In this document: piece after piece, positions 7,658-15,374 of the stretch | How the letters are laid out: each line of letters begins with the position of its first letter | Numbering within the stretch: the stretch's first letter is position 1 | Translations under genes and position numbers: made by a program | Source: CAHJXF01 sp038240015 | GTDB lineage: Bacteria > Pseudomonadota > Gammaproteobacteria > Burkholderiales > Burkholderiaceae_D | NCBI GenBank assembly: GCA_038240015.1 | Contig: JBBSEF010000038.1 | Span: forward strand, 1 to 28,309 | Length of the DNA: 28,309 nt | Direction: 5' to 3' | The notes under the pieces: model-generated | The model's database searches: none | The model's input: the letters and a program-made list of their open reading frames with translations, nothing else | Told to the model about the DNA's origin: nothing

Positions 7658-8185
7658 ATGCTTCAACAAAAGCTGAAAGCAGCCATACGCGATGTTCCAG
7701 ATTTCCCGAAAAAGGGAATATTGTTCAAGGACATCACGCCCGTTCTGCACAATCAGCAACTGTGTACGGAAGTCATCGACGCTTTTGCAAAAGCGCTGAA
7801 AGACTTCAGACTCGACGCGCTGGTCGGCATCGAAAGCCGTGGCTTCTTGTTTGGATTTGCATTGGCCAACAGGCTTGGCCTCCCTTTCGTCCTGGTTCGC
7901 AAGGCGGGGAAGCTACCGTATCAAAGAGTCGCTCACGAATATGATCTCGAGTACGGGAGTGCAAGAGTCGAAATGCACGTCGATGAAATCAAGCAAGGTT
8001 GGAATGTACTGATTCACGATGACTTGCTCGCAACCGGCGGTACGGCTGAAGCCGCGGCAAAACTCGTCGAGATGCAGAGAGGCAGCATTGCAGGTTTTGC
8101 ATTCCTGATCGCGCTCGATGACTTGAACGGCAGGGAAAGGCTGAATCGATACTCGAATACGATCATCAGTCTGGTCAACTATTGA
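7658..8185 (+). CDS. apt: Adenine phosphoribosyltransferase
   Basis: This 175-aa protein is APRT, which makes AMP from adenine and PRPP in purine salvage. It shows RDVPDFPKKGILFKDITP (about 11-28), GIESRGFLFG (57-66), RKAGKLP and the PRPP-binding loop VLIHDDLLATGGTA (117-130). Length is normal. The ATG at 7658 sits one base after the phasin stop. Codon use differs from its neighbours: many A- or T-ending codons (AAA, GAA, ATA, TTT) in a GC-rich surrounding, and the sequence style (YDLEYGSARVEMH) recalls Bacteroidota enzymes. This suggests horizontal acquisition. It converges with fumC with only 10 bp between stops. Confidence 0.96.
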   Translation: MLQQKLKAAIRDVPDFPKKGILFKDITPVLHNQQLCTEVIDAFAKALKDFRLDALVGIESRGFLFGFALANRLGLPFVLVRKAGKLPYQRVAHEYDLEYGSARVEMHVDEIKQGWNVLIHDDLLATGGTAEAAAKLVEMQRGSIAGFAFLIALDDLNGRERLNRYSNTIISLVNY

Positions 8186-8195
8186 CCGGCGATCA

Positions 8196-9617
8196 TCAAC
8201 CGATCATGTCGGCTGGATCGACCCACGCATCGAACTGTTCACCCGTCACCCAGCCGCTCGCCACGGCTGCATCCCTCAGACTCGTGCCTTCGCGATGCGC
8301 CTGCTTCGCGATGCTCGCGGCCTTGTCATAGCCGATGTGCGGGTTGAGCGCCGTCGCCAGCATCAGCGAGTTCGACACCAGTTGCGCGATGCGTTCGCGA
8401 TTCGGTGCGATGCCGATCGCGCAGTGATCGTTGAAGCTCTTCATCGCGTCGCCGAGCAACCGAATGCTCTGCATCATGTTGTACGCGATCATCGGTCGAT
8501 AGACATTCAGTTCGAAGTTGCCCGATGCTCCGCCGATGTTGATCGCGACATCGTTGCCGAACACCTGGGCGCACGCCATCGTCAGCGCTTCGCATTGGGT
8601 GGGGTTGACCTTGCCCGGCATGATCGACGAACCCGGTTCGTTCTCGGGGATCGTGATCTCGCCCAGGCCCGAGCGCGGGCCGCTCGCCATCCAGCGCACG
8701 TCGTTGGCGATCTTGAACAGACTCGCGGCGACCGTCTTCAAGGCGCCATGCGCATGGACGATCGCATCGGCTGCGGCCATCGCTTCGAATTTGTTGGGCG
8801 CGGTGATTAGCGGCAAGGACGTGAACGCCGCGAGTTCGGCTGCGATCTGATCGGCATAGCCCTCCGGCGCATTGAGTCCGGTACCGACCGCGGTGCCGCC
8901 CAACGCAAGCTCGTGCAGATGCGCGAGGCTCGCTTCGACGTGCCGATGGTTGTGATCGAGCTGCGCCACGTAGCCCGAGAATTCCTGCCCGAGCGTGAGC
9001 GGCGTCGCGTCCTGCAAATGCGTGCGGCCGATCTTCACGATGTCGGCGAAGGCCTCGGCTTTCTGGTGCAGGGTCTCGCGCAACGTCGACAGCGAGGGCA
9101 AGAGGCGATTCGTGATCGCATCCGTGGCCGCGACGTTCATCGCGGAAGGAAACACATCGTTGGACGACTGGCTGCGATTGACGTCGTCGTTCGGATGCAC
9201 CCGTCGCGCATCGCCGCCCTCTGCATTGCCACGTCGGCCGCCCATCAACTCGCTGGCTCGATTGGCGATCACTTCGTTGACGTTCATGTTGCTCTGCGTA
9301 CCCGAGCCGGTCTGCCACACGAGCAGGGGGAATTCGTCGCGATGCTTGCCCGCGAGCACCTCGTCGCACGCGGCGACGATCGCATCGCTCTTGTCCGCAT
9401 CGAGCGAAGCGAGCTTCCGATTGACGATCGCCGATGCACGCTTGATCTGCACCAGAGCACGAATGATTTCCTTCGGCACGCGCTCGCCCGAAATATCGAA
9501 GTGCGCGAGGGAACGCTGAGTCTGCGCGCCCCACAGACGATCGGCCGGAACGTCGATCGCGCCGAAGCTGTCGCGCTCGGTGCGCATGGGACTCGGGGTC
9601 GACTGGCTCGTGGTCAT
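8196..9617 (-). CDS. fumC: Class II fumarate hydratase
   Basis: This 473-aa protein is the iron-independent fumarase of the TCA cycle (fumarate to L-malate). It contains DSFGAIDVPADRLWGAQTQRS at the start, GSGTQSNMNVNEVIANRA, HPNDDVNRSQSSND, GRTHLQDATPLTLGQEFSG and the superfamily signature GSSIMPGKVNP at about 329-339. I chose the ATG at 9617 because GAGGAG lies seven bases upstream; the longer frame to 9719 overlaps the upstream gene. It is the last gene of a run with prpE, a GlcG-like gene and a YdcF-like gene, the latter ending 31 bp upstream. Confidence 0.97.
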   Translation of the reverse strand: MTTSQSTPSPMRTERDSFGAIDVPADRLWGAQTQRSLAHFDISGERVPKEIIRALVQIKRASAIVNRKLASLDADKSDAIVAACDEVLAGKHRDEFPLLVWQTGSGTQSNMNVNEVIANRASELMGGRRGNAEGGDARRVHPNDDVNRSQSSNDVFPSAMNVAATDAITNRLLPSLSTLRETLHQKAEAFADIVKIGRTHLQDATPLTLGQEFSGYVAQLDHNHRHVEASLAHLHELALGGTAVGTGLNAPEGYADQIAAELAAFTSLPLITAPNKFEAMAAADAIVHAHGALKTVAASLFKIANDVRWMASGPRSGLGEITIPENEPGSSIMPGKVNPTQCEALTMACAQVFGNDVAINIGGASGNFELNVYRPMIAYNMMQSIRLLGDAMKSFNDHCAIGIAPNRERIAQLVSNSLMLATALNPHIGYDKAASIAKQAHREGTSLRDAAVASGWVTGEQFDAWVDPADMIG

Positions 9618-9648
9618 CGAAAGCTCCTCAATCGCCTGGTCATGGTGA

Positions 9649-10422
9649 TCACCCGCGCAAGCGCGCCCACAGATAACCCAACCATTCGTGCACCGTGAAC
9701 GACGAACGCCGCAACGCATTGGTGTTCGGCATGAACGACAGCACCGTCAGCGGCCCACTCGCGTAGTAGTCGGTCGGCGCGGGAATCACGGGCATGCCGG
9801 CCGCGATGAACAGCGCGCGCGCGCGTGCCATGTGTGTGACATCGGTCACGAGGACCACCGTCCGTATTCCCGCGGCCTGGAGTATCGGCACCGCGAAGCG
9901 CACGTTGTCCTGCGTGTCGACCGACTGTTTTTCTTTCCAGCGCACGGGCGTGTGGAAGTCGCGCTCGAGCACATCGGCCATCTGATCGGCTTCCACGCTC
10001 TTCGAGCGCAACGGCCTTCCTCCGGCGACAAGGATCGGCAGCTTGGTGCGTGCAGCCAGACGCGCCGCGCTGCGCAGGCGTGGCAGCACGATCGGATTGA
10101 CCGTCTCGCCGCCATAGTCGGTCGCGCCGGTCTGCAAGCCGCCCCCGAGCACGACGATTGCGGCATGGGGCGGCAAGGGCACATCGACATTCAGCGGCGG
10201 GAACGCGCGCTCTGCCGGAGTGGCGATGCCATTGGCGACGATCGGCAACGACAGCGCGAACAGGATCGCGGTGCCGAGCATGATCAACGACAGTCCGATG
10301 CCGCGACGTTTGCGAACCAGCGCGAGTCCGATGATGATGGCCAACAGCGGACCGCCCGGAATCGAAAGAAATCCCGACACGACCTTCTTGGTCCAGATGC
10401 CGAACTCGGCCAGGTCCGACAT
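9649..10422 (-). CDS. YdcF/ElyC family membrane protein (DUF218)
   Basis: This 257-aa protein has two N-terminal hydrophobic segments (about 17-36 and 42-62), then a DUF218 domain with AAIVVLGGGLQTG (about 87-99), NPIVLPRLRSAARLA, ILVAGGRP, VDTQDNVRFAVPIL and VVLVTDVTHMARA. ElyC of E. coli, from the same family, affects peptidoglycan and undecaprenyl-phosphate metabolism; YdcF binds AdoMet. The exact role here is unknown. The gene lies 46 bp after the GlcG-like gene and 31 bp before fumC on the same strand, so it is probably in one transcript. Confidence 0.85.
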   Translation of the reverse strand: MSDLAEFGIWTKKVVSGFLSIPGGPLLAIIIGLALVRKRRGIGLSLIMLGTAILFALSLPIVANGIATPAERAFPPLNVDVPLPPHAAIVVLGGGLQTGATDYGGETVNPIVLPRLRSAARLAARTKLPILVAGGRPLRSKSVEADQMADVLERDFHTPVRWKEKQSVDTQDNVRFAVPILQAAGIRTVVLVTDVTHMARARALFIAAGMPVIPAPTDYYASGPLTVLSFMPNTNALRRSSFTVHEWLGYLWARLRG

Positions 10423-10468
10423 GTCCCGCGTGGCTTCCGCCCGACTCGCCCGACTTACGAAGCCGAGC

Positions 10469-10888
10469 TCATCTGGAAGCCGAGCCCGACATCAAAGCCG
10501 CGATACCGGCTCGCGCGATCTGCGCGTCCTCGGCCGACTTCACGCCCGACACGCCGACCGCCCCGACGGTGTGACCATCGACCACGATCGTCTCGGCGCC
10601 TTCGAGCATGCCTTGCAGCGGTACCGAGAGAAACGCATGGCGTCCGGCGTTGATCATGTCTTCGTAGGCCTTGCTCGGCCGCCTGCCGAGCGCGGCCGTG
10701 CGCGCCTTCGCCGATGCGATGGCCGAGGAGGCCGGCGCGCACCCATCGAGACGTTGCAGCCACAACAGATGTCCGCCGTCGTCGCAGATCGCGATCGTGA
10801 CGGCCCATTTATTCTTGAGCGCTTCGGCCTCGGCTGCCGCTGCAATCGGTTTGACGACGTCGAGAGTCAGATAAGGCCGTGTCTGCAT
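10469..10888 (-). CDS. GlcG/HbpS family heme-binding-like protein
   Basis: This 139-aa protein spans a GlcG/HbpS (DUF336) domain: LTLDVVKPIAAAAEAEA, WAVTIAICDDGGHLLWLQRLDG, SAIASAKARTAALGRRPSK and GHTVGAVGVSGVKSAEDAQIA. The family includes heme-binding HbpS and proteins found beside glycolate, propanediol and acyl-CoA genes; the chemistry is not settled. The start at 10888 (MQTRPYL) fits the family; the open frame extends further up into the prpE end. It starts 16 bp after prpE stops, which points to co-expression with the propionyl-CoA synthetase. Confidence 0.85.
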   Translation of the reverse strand: MQTRPYLTLDVVKPIAAAAEAEALKNKWAVTIAICDDGGHLLWLQRLDGCAPASSAIASAKARTAALGRRPSKAYEDMINAGRHAFLSVPLQGMLEGAETIVVDGHTVGAVGVSGVKSAEDAQIARAGIAALMSGSASR

Positions 10889-10904
10889 GATCGCTTTTCG
10901 AATG

Positions 10905-12890
10905 TCAGGTTGAAACGGAAGGCGATGGAACCGCCGCCACCGCGCTACGAATCTGATCGAGCGCGGTCGGGTCTTCGATGGTGGTGAGGTCGCCGGGGTC
11001 GCGGCCTTCGCACACGGCGGCAATCGCGCAGCGAAGCATCTTGCCCGAGCGCGTTTTCGGCAACGCGCTCACGAAGTGGACACGTGCGGGTCGCGCGAGC
11101 GCGCCGAGGCTGCGATCGACCGTCGCCATCACTTCGCCTTCGAGCTTCATGCGCTCTTGTTGCGTCTCAATCAACGCCGGGTTCTTGACGATCGCGAACG
11201 CGATCGCGACCTGGCCCTTCAGTTGATCGGCCACGCCGACCACTGCGGTCTCCGCGATCGCGTCGTGCGCGCTGATGCTCTCTTCGATTTCGCGCGTGCC
11301 CAGACGGTGGCCCGCTACGTTGATCACGTCGTCGGTGCGACCGAGGATGAAGTAATAGCCATCGTCGTCACGGATGCCCCAGTCGAAAGTCGAATAGACG
11401 CTGTGGTCTTCGAGCAGCGACCAATAGGTATCGACAAAGCGCTGATCGTCGCGCCACACGGTCGTCATGCAGCCGGGCGGCAGCGGCGACTCGATCACCA
11501 GCACGCCTTTCTGGTTCACAGCGATCTCTCGATTGTCGGCCTCGTCGAGCAGCTTCAATTTGTAGCCCACCACCGGCTTGCCCGGACTGCCGAAGCGCGG
11601 CTGCATGTCGGGGTCGACACCGCGCTCGACCGCGAGCAGCGGCCAACCGGTTTCGGTTTGCCAATAGTTGTCGAGGACCGGTCTCTTGATGCCGTCGGAG
11701 ATCCAGCGCGCGGTGGGCTCGTCGAGCGGTTCGCCAGCGAGAAACAGCGCGTCGAGAGAAGACAAATCGTGACGCGTGAGATGCGACGGGTCCTGCTTTT
11801 TCAACACGCGGACCGCGGTGGGTGCGGTGAACATCACGTTGACTCGATGGCTGGCGACGATGCGCCAGAACATGCCGGGGTCGGGTTCGCCATCCATGCC
11901 GCGTGTCGGCAGACCTTCGTACATCACCGTCGCCATACCGCAGATCAGCGGCGCATACACGATGTAGGAATGACCTACCACCCATCCGATATCGCTGGCA
12001 GCGAAGAAGGTGCGCCGCCCCGATTGCGCATCGACCGGTCCGTCAAACGCCTTCGGGTCGAAGATGTATTTGATCGACGCCGCAAGCGCTACCGCATGGC
12101 CGCCGGTGTCGCGCTGTACGCCCTTCGGGATGCCGGTAGTGCCGCTGGTGTAGAGGATGTAGCAAGGCTCGTTCGACTCGAGCCACACGCACGGCACTCT
12201 CGCGTCGAGATGCATGCCGCGCAACGTCTGCCAATCGACATCGCGGACATCGACGCGATCCATCTCTGCGAGGCCACGATCGAGCAACACCACATGCTCA
12301 GGCTTGTGACGCGCGAGCACGATCGCTTCGTCGAGCAAGGGCTTGTAGGCGATGATCTTGCCCGAGCGCGAGCCCGCATCGGCGGACAAGATCAGCTTGG
12401 GCGTCGCGTCGTCGATGCGCGACGCGAGACTGGACGACGCGAAGCCGCCGAACACCACCGAATGAATCGCACCGATGCGCGTGCACGCAAGCATCGCGAA
12501 CAAGGCCTCGGGCACCATCGGCATGTAGATCAACACGCGATCGCCCCGCGCCACGCCCAGCGACGCGATCATCGCTGCGACGCGATTGACCTCGGCATGC
12601 AGCTCGCGATAGGTGAAGGTCTGTTCGGTATTGGTCTCGCTCGAGACGTAGATCAGCGCGGCCTGATCACCGCGCTGGTCGAGATGACGATCGAGCGCGT
12701 TGTGGCAAATGTTGGTGGCGCCATCGACAAACCATCTCAGCAGCGGCGCGCGGCTGTCGTCGAGCACGCGCCTGAACGGACGCTGCCATTCGATCGCGTT
12801 GGCCTCTTCGCCCCAGAAGGATTCAGGATTTTCGATGCTGTGCCGATAGGTTTCGGCATAGCGATCGATCGCGTCTGTCTCCTCGGCCAT
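10905..12890 (-). CDS. prpE: Propionate--CoA ligase (PrpE type)
   Basis: This 661-aa AMP-forming acyl-CoA synthetase fits PrpE better than acetyl-CoA synthetase. The P-loop reads YTSGTTGIPKGVQRDTGGHA (about 247-266), where Acs enzymes usually have GSTGKPKGV followed by H-T/S-TGG. SDIGWVVGHSYIVYAPL and MFTAPTAVRVLKKQD are also PrpE-like. The adenylation-domain lysine, a likely acetylation site, is in PKTRSGKMLR (Lys near 617). It would activate propionate to propionyl-CoA, perhaps other short acids too. I start at 12890 (MAEETDAIDRYAETYRHS); an upstream Met at 13001 lies in the divergent gap with the NlpC gene. There is a 16-residue insert after KYIFDPKAF. First gene of the prpE-GlcG-YdcF-fumC run. 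Confidence 0.9.
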   Translation of the reverse strand: MAEETDAIDRYAETYRHSIENPESFWGEEANAIEWQRPFRRVLDDSRAPLLRWFVDGATNICHNALDRHLDQRGDQAALIYVSSETNTEQTFTYRELHAEVNRVAAMIASLGVARGDRVLIYMPMVPEALFAMLACTRIGAIHSVVFGGFASSSLASRIDDATPKLILSADAGSRSGKIIAYKPLLDEAIVLARHKPEHVVLLDRGLAEMDRVDVRDVDWQTLRGMHLDARVPCVWLESNEPCYILYTSGTTGIPKGVQRDTGGHAVALAASIKYIFDPKAFDGPVDAQSGRRTFFAASDIGWVVGHSYIVYAPLICGMATVMYEGLPTRGMDGEPDPGMFWRIVASHRVNVMFTAPTAVRVLKKQDPSHLTRHDLSSLDALFLAGEPLDEPTARWISDGIKRPVLDNYWQTETGWPLLAVERGVDPDMQPRFGSPGKPVVGYKLKLLDEADNREIAVNQKGVLVIESPLPPGCMTTVWRDDQRFVDTYWSLLEDHSVYSTFDWGIRDDDGYYFILGRTDDVINVAGHRLGTREIEESISAHDAIAETAVVGVADQLKGQVAIAFAIVKNPALIETQQERMKLEGEVMATVDRSLGALARPARVHFVSALPKTRSGKMLRCAIAAVCEGRDPGDLTTIEDPTALDQIRSAVAAVPSPSVST

Positions 12891-13053
12891 GATGGTGTCT
12901 TTGTATGCGGTGGTCGACGTGGTGAATGTGTTGCGCAGCTCTCGCGCGCTCGCGGCGGATGGCGCGCCGGTGCGAGTCGAACCGCGTAGCTTACACAACA
13001 CCAGCGGGCCTCATTCTTTGACAGCCGCTTCGCCCATCGACTACATTGGCCCG

Positions 13054-13686
13054 ATGCCCATGACCCGAATCGCCTTTGCGTTGCTGATCGCGTCGCTCGC
13101 TCTGTGTTTTGCGCCGCACTGTTTCGCGAACGACGTCGACCCGTATGCCGAGATCAACCCTCCCGCGCCTTCGACGGTTCCTTCATCGAGCGGCAGCCTC
13201 TTCAGTAAGTGGTTCGGCTCGAAGGAATCGAAACCCGTCGACGACAAAGCATCGGTGATCGAGTCCTCACCTGCAGTCGAGGCGGCTGCGTTAGCGCGGG
13301 GGCCCGCACAACGTGCGAGCGATCTGGTGGTGAATGCGCTGGGACTTCTGGGCATCGGCTATCGACGCGGGGGCAACACACCGCAATCGGGTTTCGATTG
13401 CAGCGGCATGGTCCGCTATGTATTCCTGAACGCGCTCGGACTCGACCTTCCGCGTCGTGCTGAAGAAATCAGCCGCGTCGGAACGCGCGTCGATCGCAAC
13501 GAACTCAAGCCGGGCGACCTGGTGTTCTACAACACCTTGAAGAAGACCTTCTCGCACGTCGGCATCTACCTGGGCGACAACCGTTTCATTCACGCACCGG
13601 CAAGCGGCGGCGCCGTGCGGGTCGAAGACATGGGCCAGTCGTATTGGGCGAGCCGTTTCAGCGGCGCGCGCCGCGTGGCCGATTGA
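13054..13686 (+). CDS. Secreted NlpC/P60 family peptidase
   Basis: This 210-aa protein has a signal peptide (MTRIAFALLIASLALCFA, cleavage likely after CFA near residue 25), a Pro/Ser-rich linker to about residue 85 and an NlpC/P60 domain. The catalytic triad is visible as Cys116 in GFDCSGMV, His168 in SHVGIYLGD and His180 in RFIHAP. Such enzymes cleave peptidoglycan stem peptides in the periplasm. The start is ATG at 13054 or, two codons later, 13060; neither has a clear ribosome-binding site. It is divergent from prpE (163 bp) and followed by tRNA-Ser. Confidence 0.93.
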   Translation: MPMTRIAFALLIASLALCFAPHCFANDVDPYAEINPPAPSTVPSSSGSLFSKWFGSKESKPVDDKASVIESSPAVEAAALARGPAQRASDLVVNALGLLGIGYRRGGNTPQSGFDCSGMVRYVFLNALGLDLPRRAEEISRVGTRVDRNELKPGDLVFYNTLKKTFSHVGIYLGDNRFIHAPASGGAVRVEDMGQSYWASRFSGARRVAD

Positions 13687-13712
13687 CGCATCGCGCATCG
13701 CGCATCACGCGA

Positions 13713-13740
13713 TTGCGAGACACGACCGCTCTGCTAGAAT
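13713..13740 (+). promoter_or_regulatory. Sigma-70 promoter of tRNA-Ser
   Basis: TTGCGA (13713-13718), a 16-bp spacer and TAGAAT (13735-13740) lie 33 bases before the tRNA. The GC-rich stretch CGCGCC right after the -10 box resembles the discriminator of stringently controlled stable-RNA promoters. Confidence 0.6.
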
Positions 13741-13773
13741 CGCGCCTCTTTCGCACCACGCCGCAAGGCATAC

Positions 13774-13863
<90 letters not shown>

Positions 13864-13882
13864 ATTGCCCAACTATTGCAAT

Positions 13883-14038
13883 ATGAAGGTTTTTAGACGA
13901 AGTAAGATCAATACTGTTGCTGAGTTTGCTGGCTTTATTGGCAACCCTATCATCACGTCGATAGATCAGAGTGACGTGACCAGTTGGCAGGAAGAGAGTT
14001 TGGGCGACTGGCCCACGTTCTTCGTGCCGCCTCAATGA
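13883..14038 (+). CDS. Doubtful 51-aa ORF after tRNA-Ser
   Basis: An ATG at 13883 opens 51 codons ending in FFVPPQ, starting 20 bases after the tRNA. There is no ribosome-binding site, no recognised domain and no signal peptide. The base composition is AT-rich like the rest of this islet. Its stop codon abuts the terminator of the opposite-strand PEP-CTERM gene. It may be a remnant or chance ORF. Confidence 0.25.
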   Translation: MKVFRRSKINTVAEFAGFIGNPIITSIDQSDVTSWQEESLGDWPTFFVPPQ

Positions 14039-14065
14039 AAACGCCCGGCCAAACTGCACCGGGCG
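14038..14065 (-). terminator. Rho-independent terminator of the PEP-CTERM gene
   Basis: CGCCCGG (14042-14048) and CCGGGCG (14059-14065) form a perfect 7-bp GC stem with a 10-nt loop. Read on the reverse strand it is followed by TTTT at 14041-14038, 28 bases after the PEP-CTERM stop codon. Confidence 0.75.
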
Positions 14066-14092
14066 ATTCGAAAGCTGCTTTTTGATCAGGTC

Positions 14093-14758
14093 TCACTTAG
14101 CCTTCTTCCTGCCTCTGCGCGCTGCAAGCGCAACTACGCCGATTGCTAGTAGGGCCACGCTTCCCGGTTCGGGCACGAGAGCGACGCTGGCAGTTGCATC
14201 CAATCGCACATTGTCCCAGTCAGATTGAACCCCGGACGCTACCAAATCGATCCGCAGCAACTGTCCTAGATGCGAGTCAGTTGCGTTCGCAAAGAAAGAA
14301 GTTGTGAGCGTAGCGTCGGTCCCTGCCGCGGGGGATGCAATATGACTGGTCGCCAGAACGAAGCCGGCGGCGGTGACCAATTGAAGTGTGTAACCCCCTG
14401 GCACGATGAAACCGTCTCCCCGAGATACGGCATCCACCATGAGCGTGTACAGAGTGTTAGAGGTGAGTACGCTCGACAAAATTTGGCTCAGGCCGCCGTC
14501 ATTTGAGTAACCAACGTTCACGCCGTTTGACGCACCTTGCGGAATCTGCGAAGCATTAGGATGGAAAGCGCCGCAGGTGTCGACACCGCCGAGGCAGGTC
14601 CAACCTTGGGGAGCGGAGGTGGTGAACCCCCCCACAGGCAATACTGGGCTCTCAAAGCTAGCATTTACAATAGAAACAGGCACCGCTTGTGCGGCTCCCC
14701 CAACGGCTAGGAACGCGACCGTGAACAGACTAAACAAGCGGATCAGAGGTGATTTCAT
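14093..14758 (-). CDS. PEP-CTERM sorting domain-containing protein
   Basis: This 221-aa protein has a signal peptide (RLFSLFTVAFLAVGGAAQA, cleavage near residue 25) and ends with a PEP-CTERM tripartite signal: VPEPGS, a hydrophobic helix VALLAIGVVALAA and a basic tail RRGRKKAK. Exosortase would recognise PEP, cleave and deliver the protein to the cell surface or extracellular matrix. The body (NASFESP, GWTCLGG, VNVGYSNDGGLSQIL, TLQLVTAAG, DWDNVRLDA) resembles the jelly-roll domain found in many PEP-CTERM proteins, with two Cys that could pair (about residues 55 and 62). No exosortase is in the window. The gene has its own sigma-54 type promoter and its own terminator, so it forms a single-gene transcription unit. 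Confidence 0.9.
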   Translation of the reverse strand: MKSPLIRLFSLFTVAFLAVGGAAQAVPVSIVNASFESPVLPVGGFTTSAPQGWTCLGGVDTCGAFHPNASQIPQGASNGVNVGYSNDGGLSQILSSVLTSNTLYTLMVDAVSRGDGFIVPGGYTLQLVTAAGFVLATSHIASPAAGTDATLTTSFFANATDSHLGQLLRIDLVASGVQSDWDNVRLDATASVALVPEPGSVALLAIGVVALAARRGRKKAK

Positions 14759-14808
14759 TTAATGTATTTCCGTATTGAAGAATTTCGCAAGTCTCCTAGT
14801 AGCCGGAG

Positions 14809-14823
14809 GCAAGAAATGGACCA
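14809..14823 (-). promoter_or_regulatory. Sigma-54 (RpoN) type -24/-12 promoter for the PEP-CTERM gene
   Basis: The reverse strand reads TGGTCCATTTCTTGC, which fits the consensus TGGCACGNNNNTTGC at TGG and TTGC with exact GG-N10-GC spacing. The start point near 14798 would give a leader of about 40 nt before the ATG at 14758. PEP-CTERM genes in exosortase bacteria have been linked to sigma-54 and the PrsK/PrsR two-component pair, which makes the match more credible. Confidence 0.6.
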
Positions 14824-14839
14824 ACGTTTAACTAACGTT
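14823..14839. repeat. Paired AACGTT palindromes upstream of the sigma-54 site
   Basis: Two copies of AACGTT (14823-14828 and 14834-14839) are spaced 11 bp centre to centre, one helical turn, immediately upstream of the -24 element. They could bind a dimeric regulator, but this close position is unusual for a sigma-54 enhancer site. The remaining sequence up to about 14990 is AT-rich and holds no gene I can support. Confidence 0.25.
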
Positions 14840-14998
14840 TTATTTTCATGACCATAGGTATTTGGTGACGAAAATAATTTGGATTCGTGTAAAGATTTTC
14901 GACAAGAAAGTGCAGCGCGTTCTGGCGCGATCATCATTTGTATCGAATTTGGTAGCAGTTTTGCTTCAAATTACCCCAACCCGCTACTAGGTTCTGAT

Positions 14999-15369
14999 CT
15001 TGTGTTGTCCGCGAAGCCTTGGTATCGACACCTTCGGGCAATGAGAACGCGAGCTCCATGCTGACCCAGCTTGCCGGTCTTCAGGTCGGCGAGCGCGAAA
15101 CAAGTGCCGTGAGCCTCGCGCGCGCGCGACGTCTGACGTTGCGCATTGACCCCGGTGAACGTGCCGATGAGGACCATTGGGCTGCGCGCGATGTGGCTGC
15201 CCGAAAAGGGCTGCACGTCGAAGTGCGGATACTGCTGTCGCACCAGCGTCGCGAGTCGCTCTCCCATCGAACGCGTCGTCACCGACTGCTGCCCGGTCAT
15301 GCCATCGCTCAGCGGATCGATCACCAATGCCTGCACCGATAGCGTGGTCGTCCTTTCGCGAGTCCGGCC
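14999..15369 (-). pseudogene. Remnant of an uncharacterised conserved protein, truncated and frameshifted
   Basis: One frame carries LVIDPLSDGMTGQQSVTTR, then QQYPHFDVQPFSGSHIARSP, MVLIGTFTGVNAQ and CFALADLKTGKL. I recall this pattern from uncharacterised betaproteobacterial proteins (typically DPLIDGVTG..T, VLIGTFTG, R.CLALADLKTGKI followed by LAF..PEGVD). After GKL, near 15058-15072, the matching continuation ELAFSLPEGVDTKAS appears in the next frame and is soon lost. The upstream part (signal peptide region) is missing: the frame runs back without a suitable start into the end of the histidine kinase gene. The piece is therefore a dead fragment of a longer gene. The family's function is unknown to me. 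Confidence 0.6.
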
Positions 15370-15374
15370 GGCGC

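Noticed and set aside
10905..12890. Acetyl-CoA synthetase (acs) as the identity of the ligase
   Set aside because: The P-loop GTTGIPKGVQRDTGGHA and following motifs are of the PrpE type.
11076..12989. A 637-codon forward open frame opposite prpE
   Set aside because: Arg/His/Asp-rich antisense shadow typical of GC-rich genes; the reverse-strand PrpE has full motif support.
13686..13712. GCATCGC-type short repeats after the NlpC gene as a repeat array or CRISPR
   Set aside because: Only about three 8-9 bp imperfect units with no spacers; ordinary GC-rich repetition.
14755..14937. 60-codon reverse frame upstream of the PEP-CTERM gene
   Set aside because: It covers the sigma-54 promoter and leader, has no homology or ribosome-binding site.
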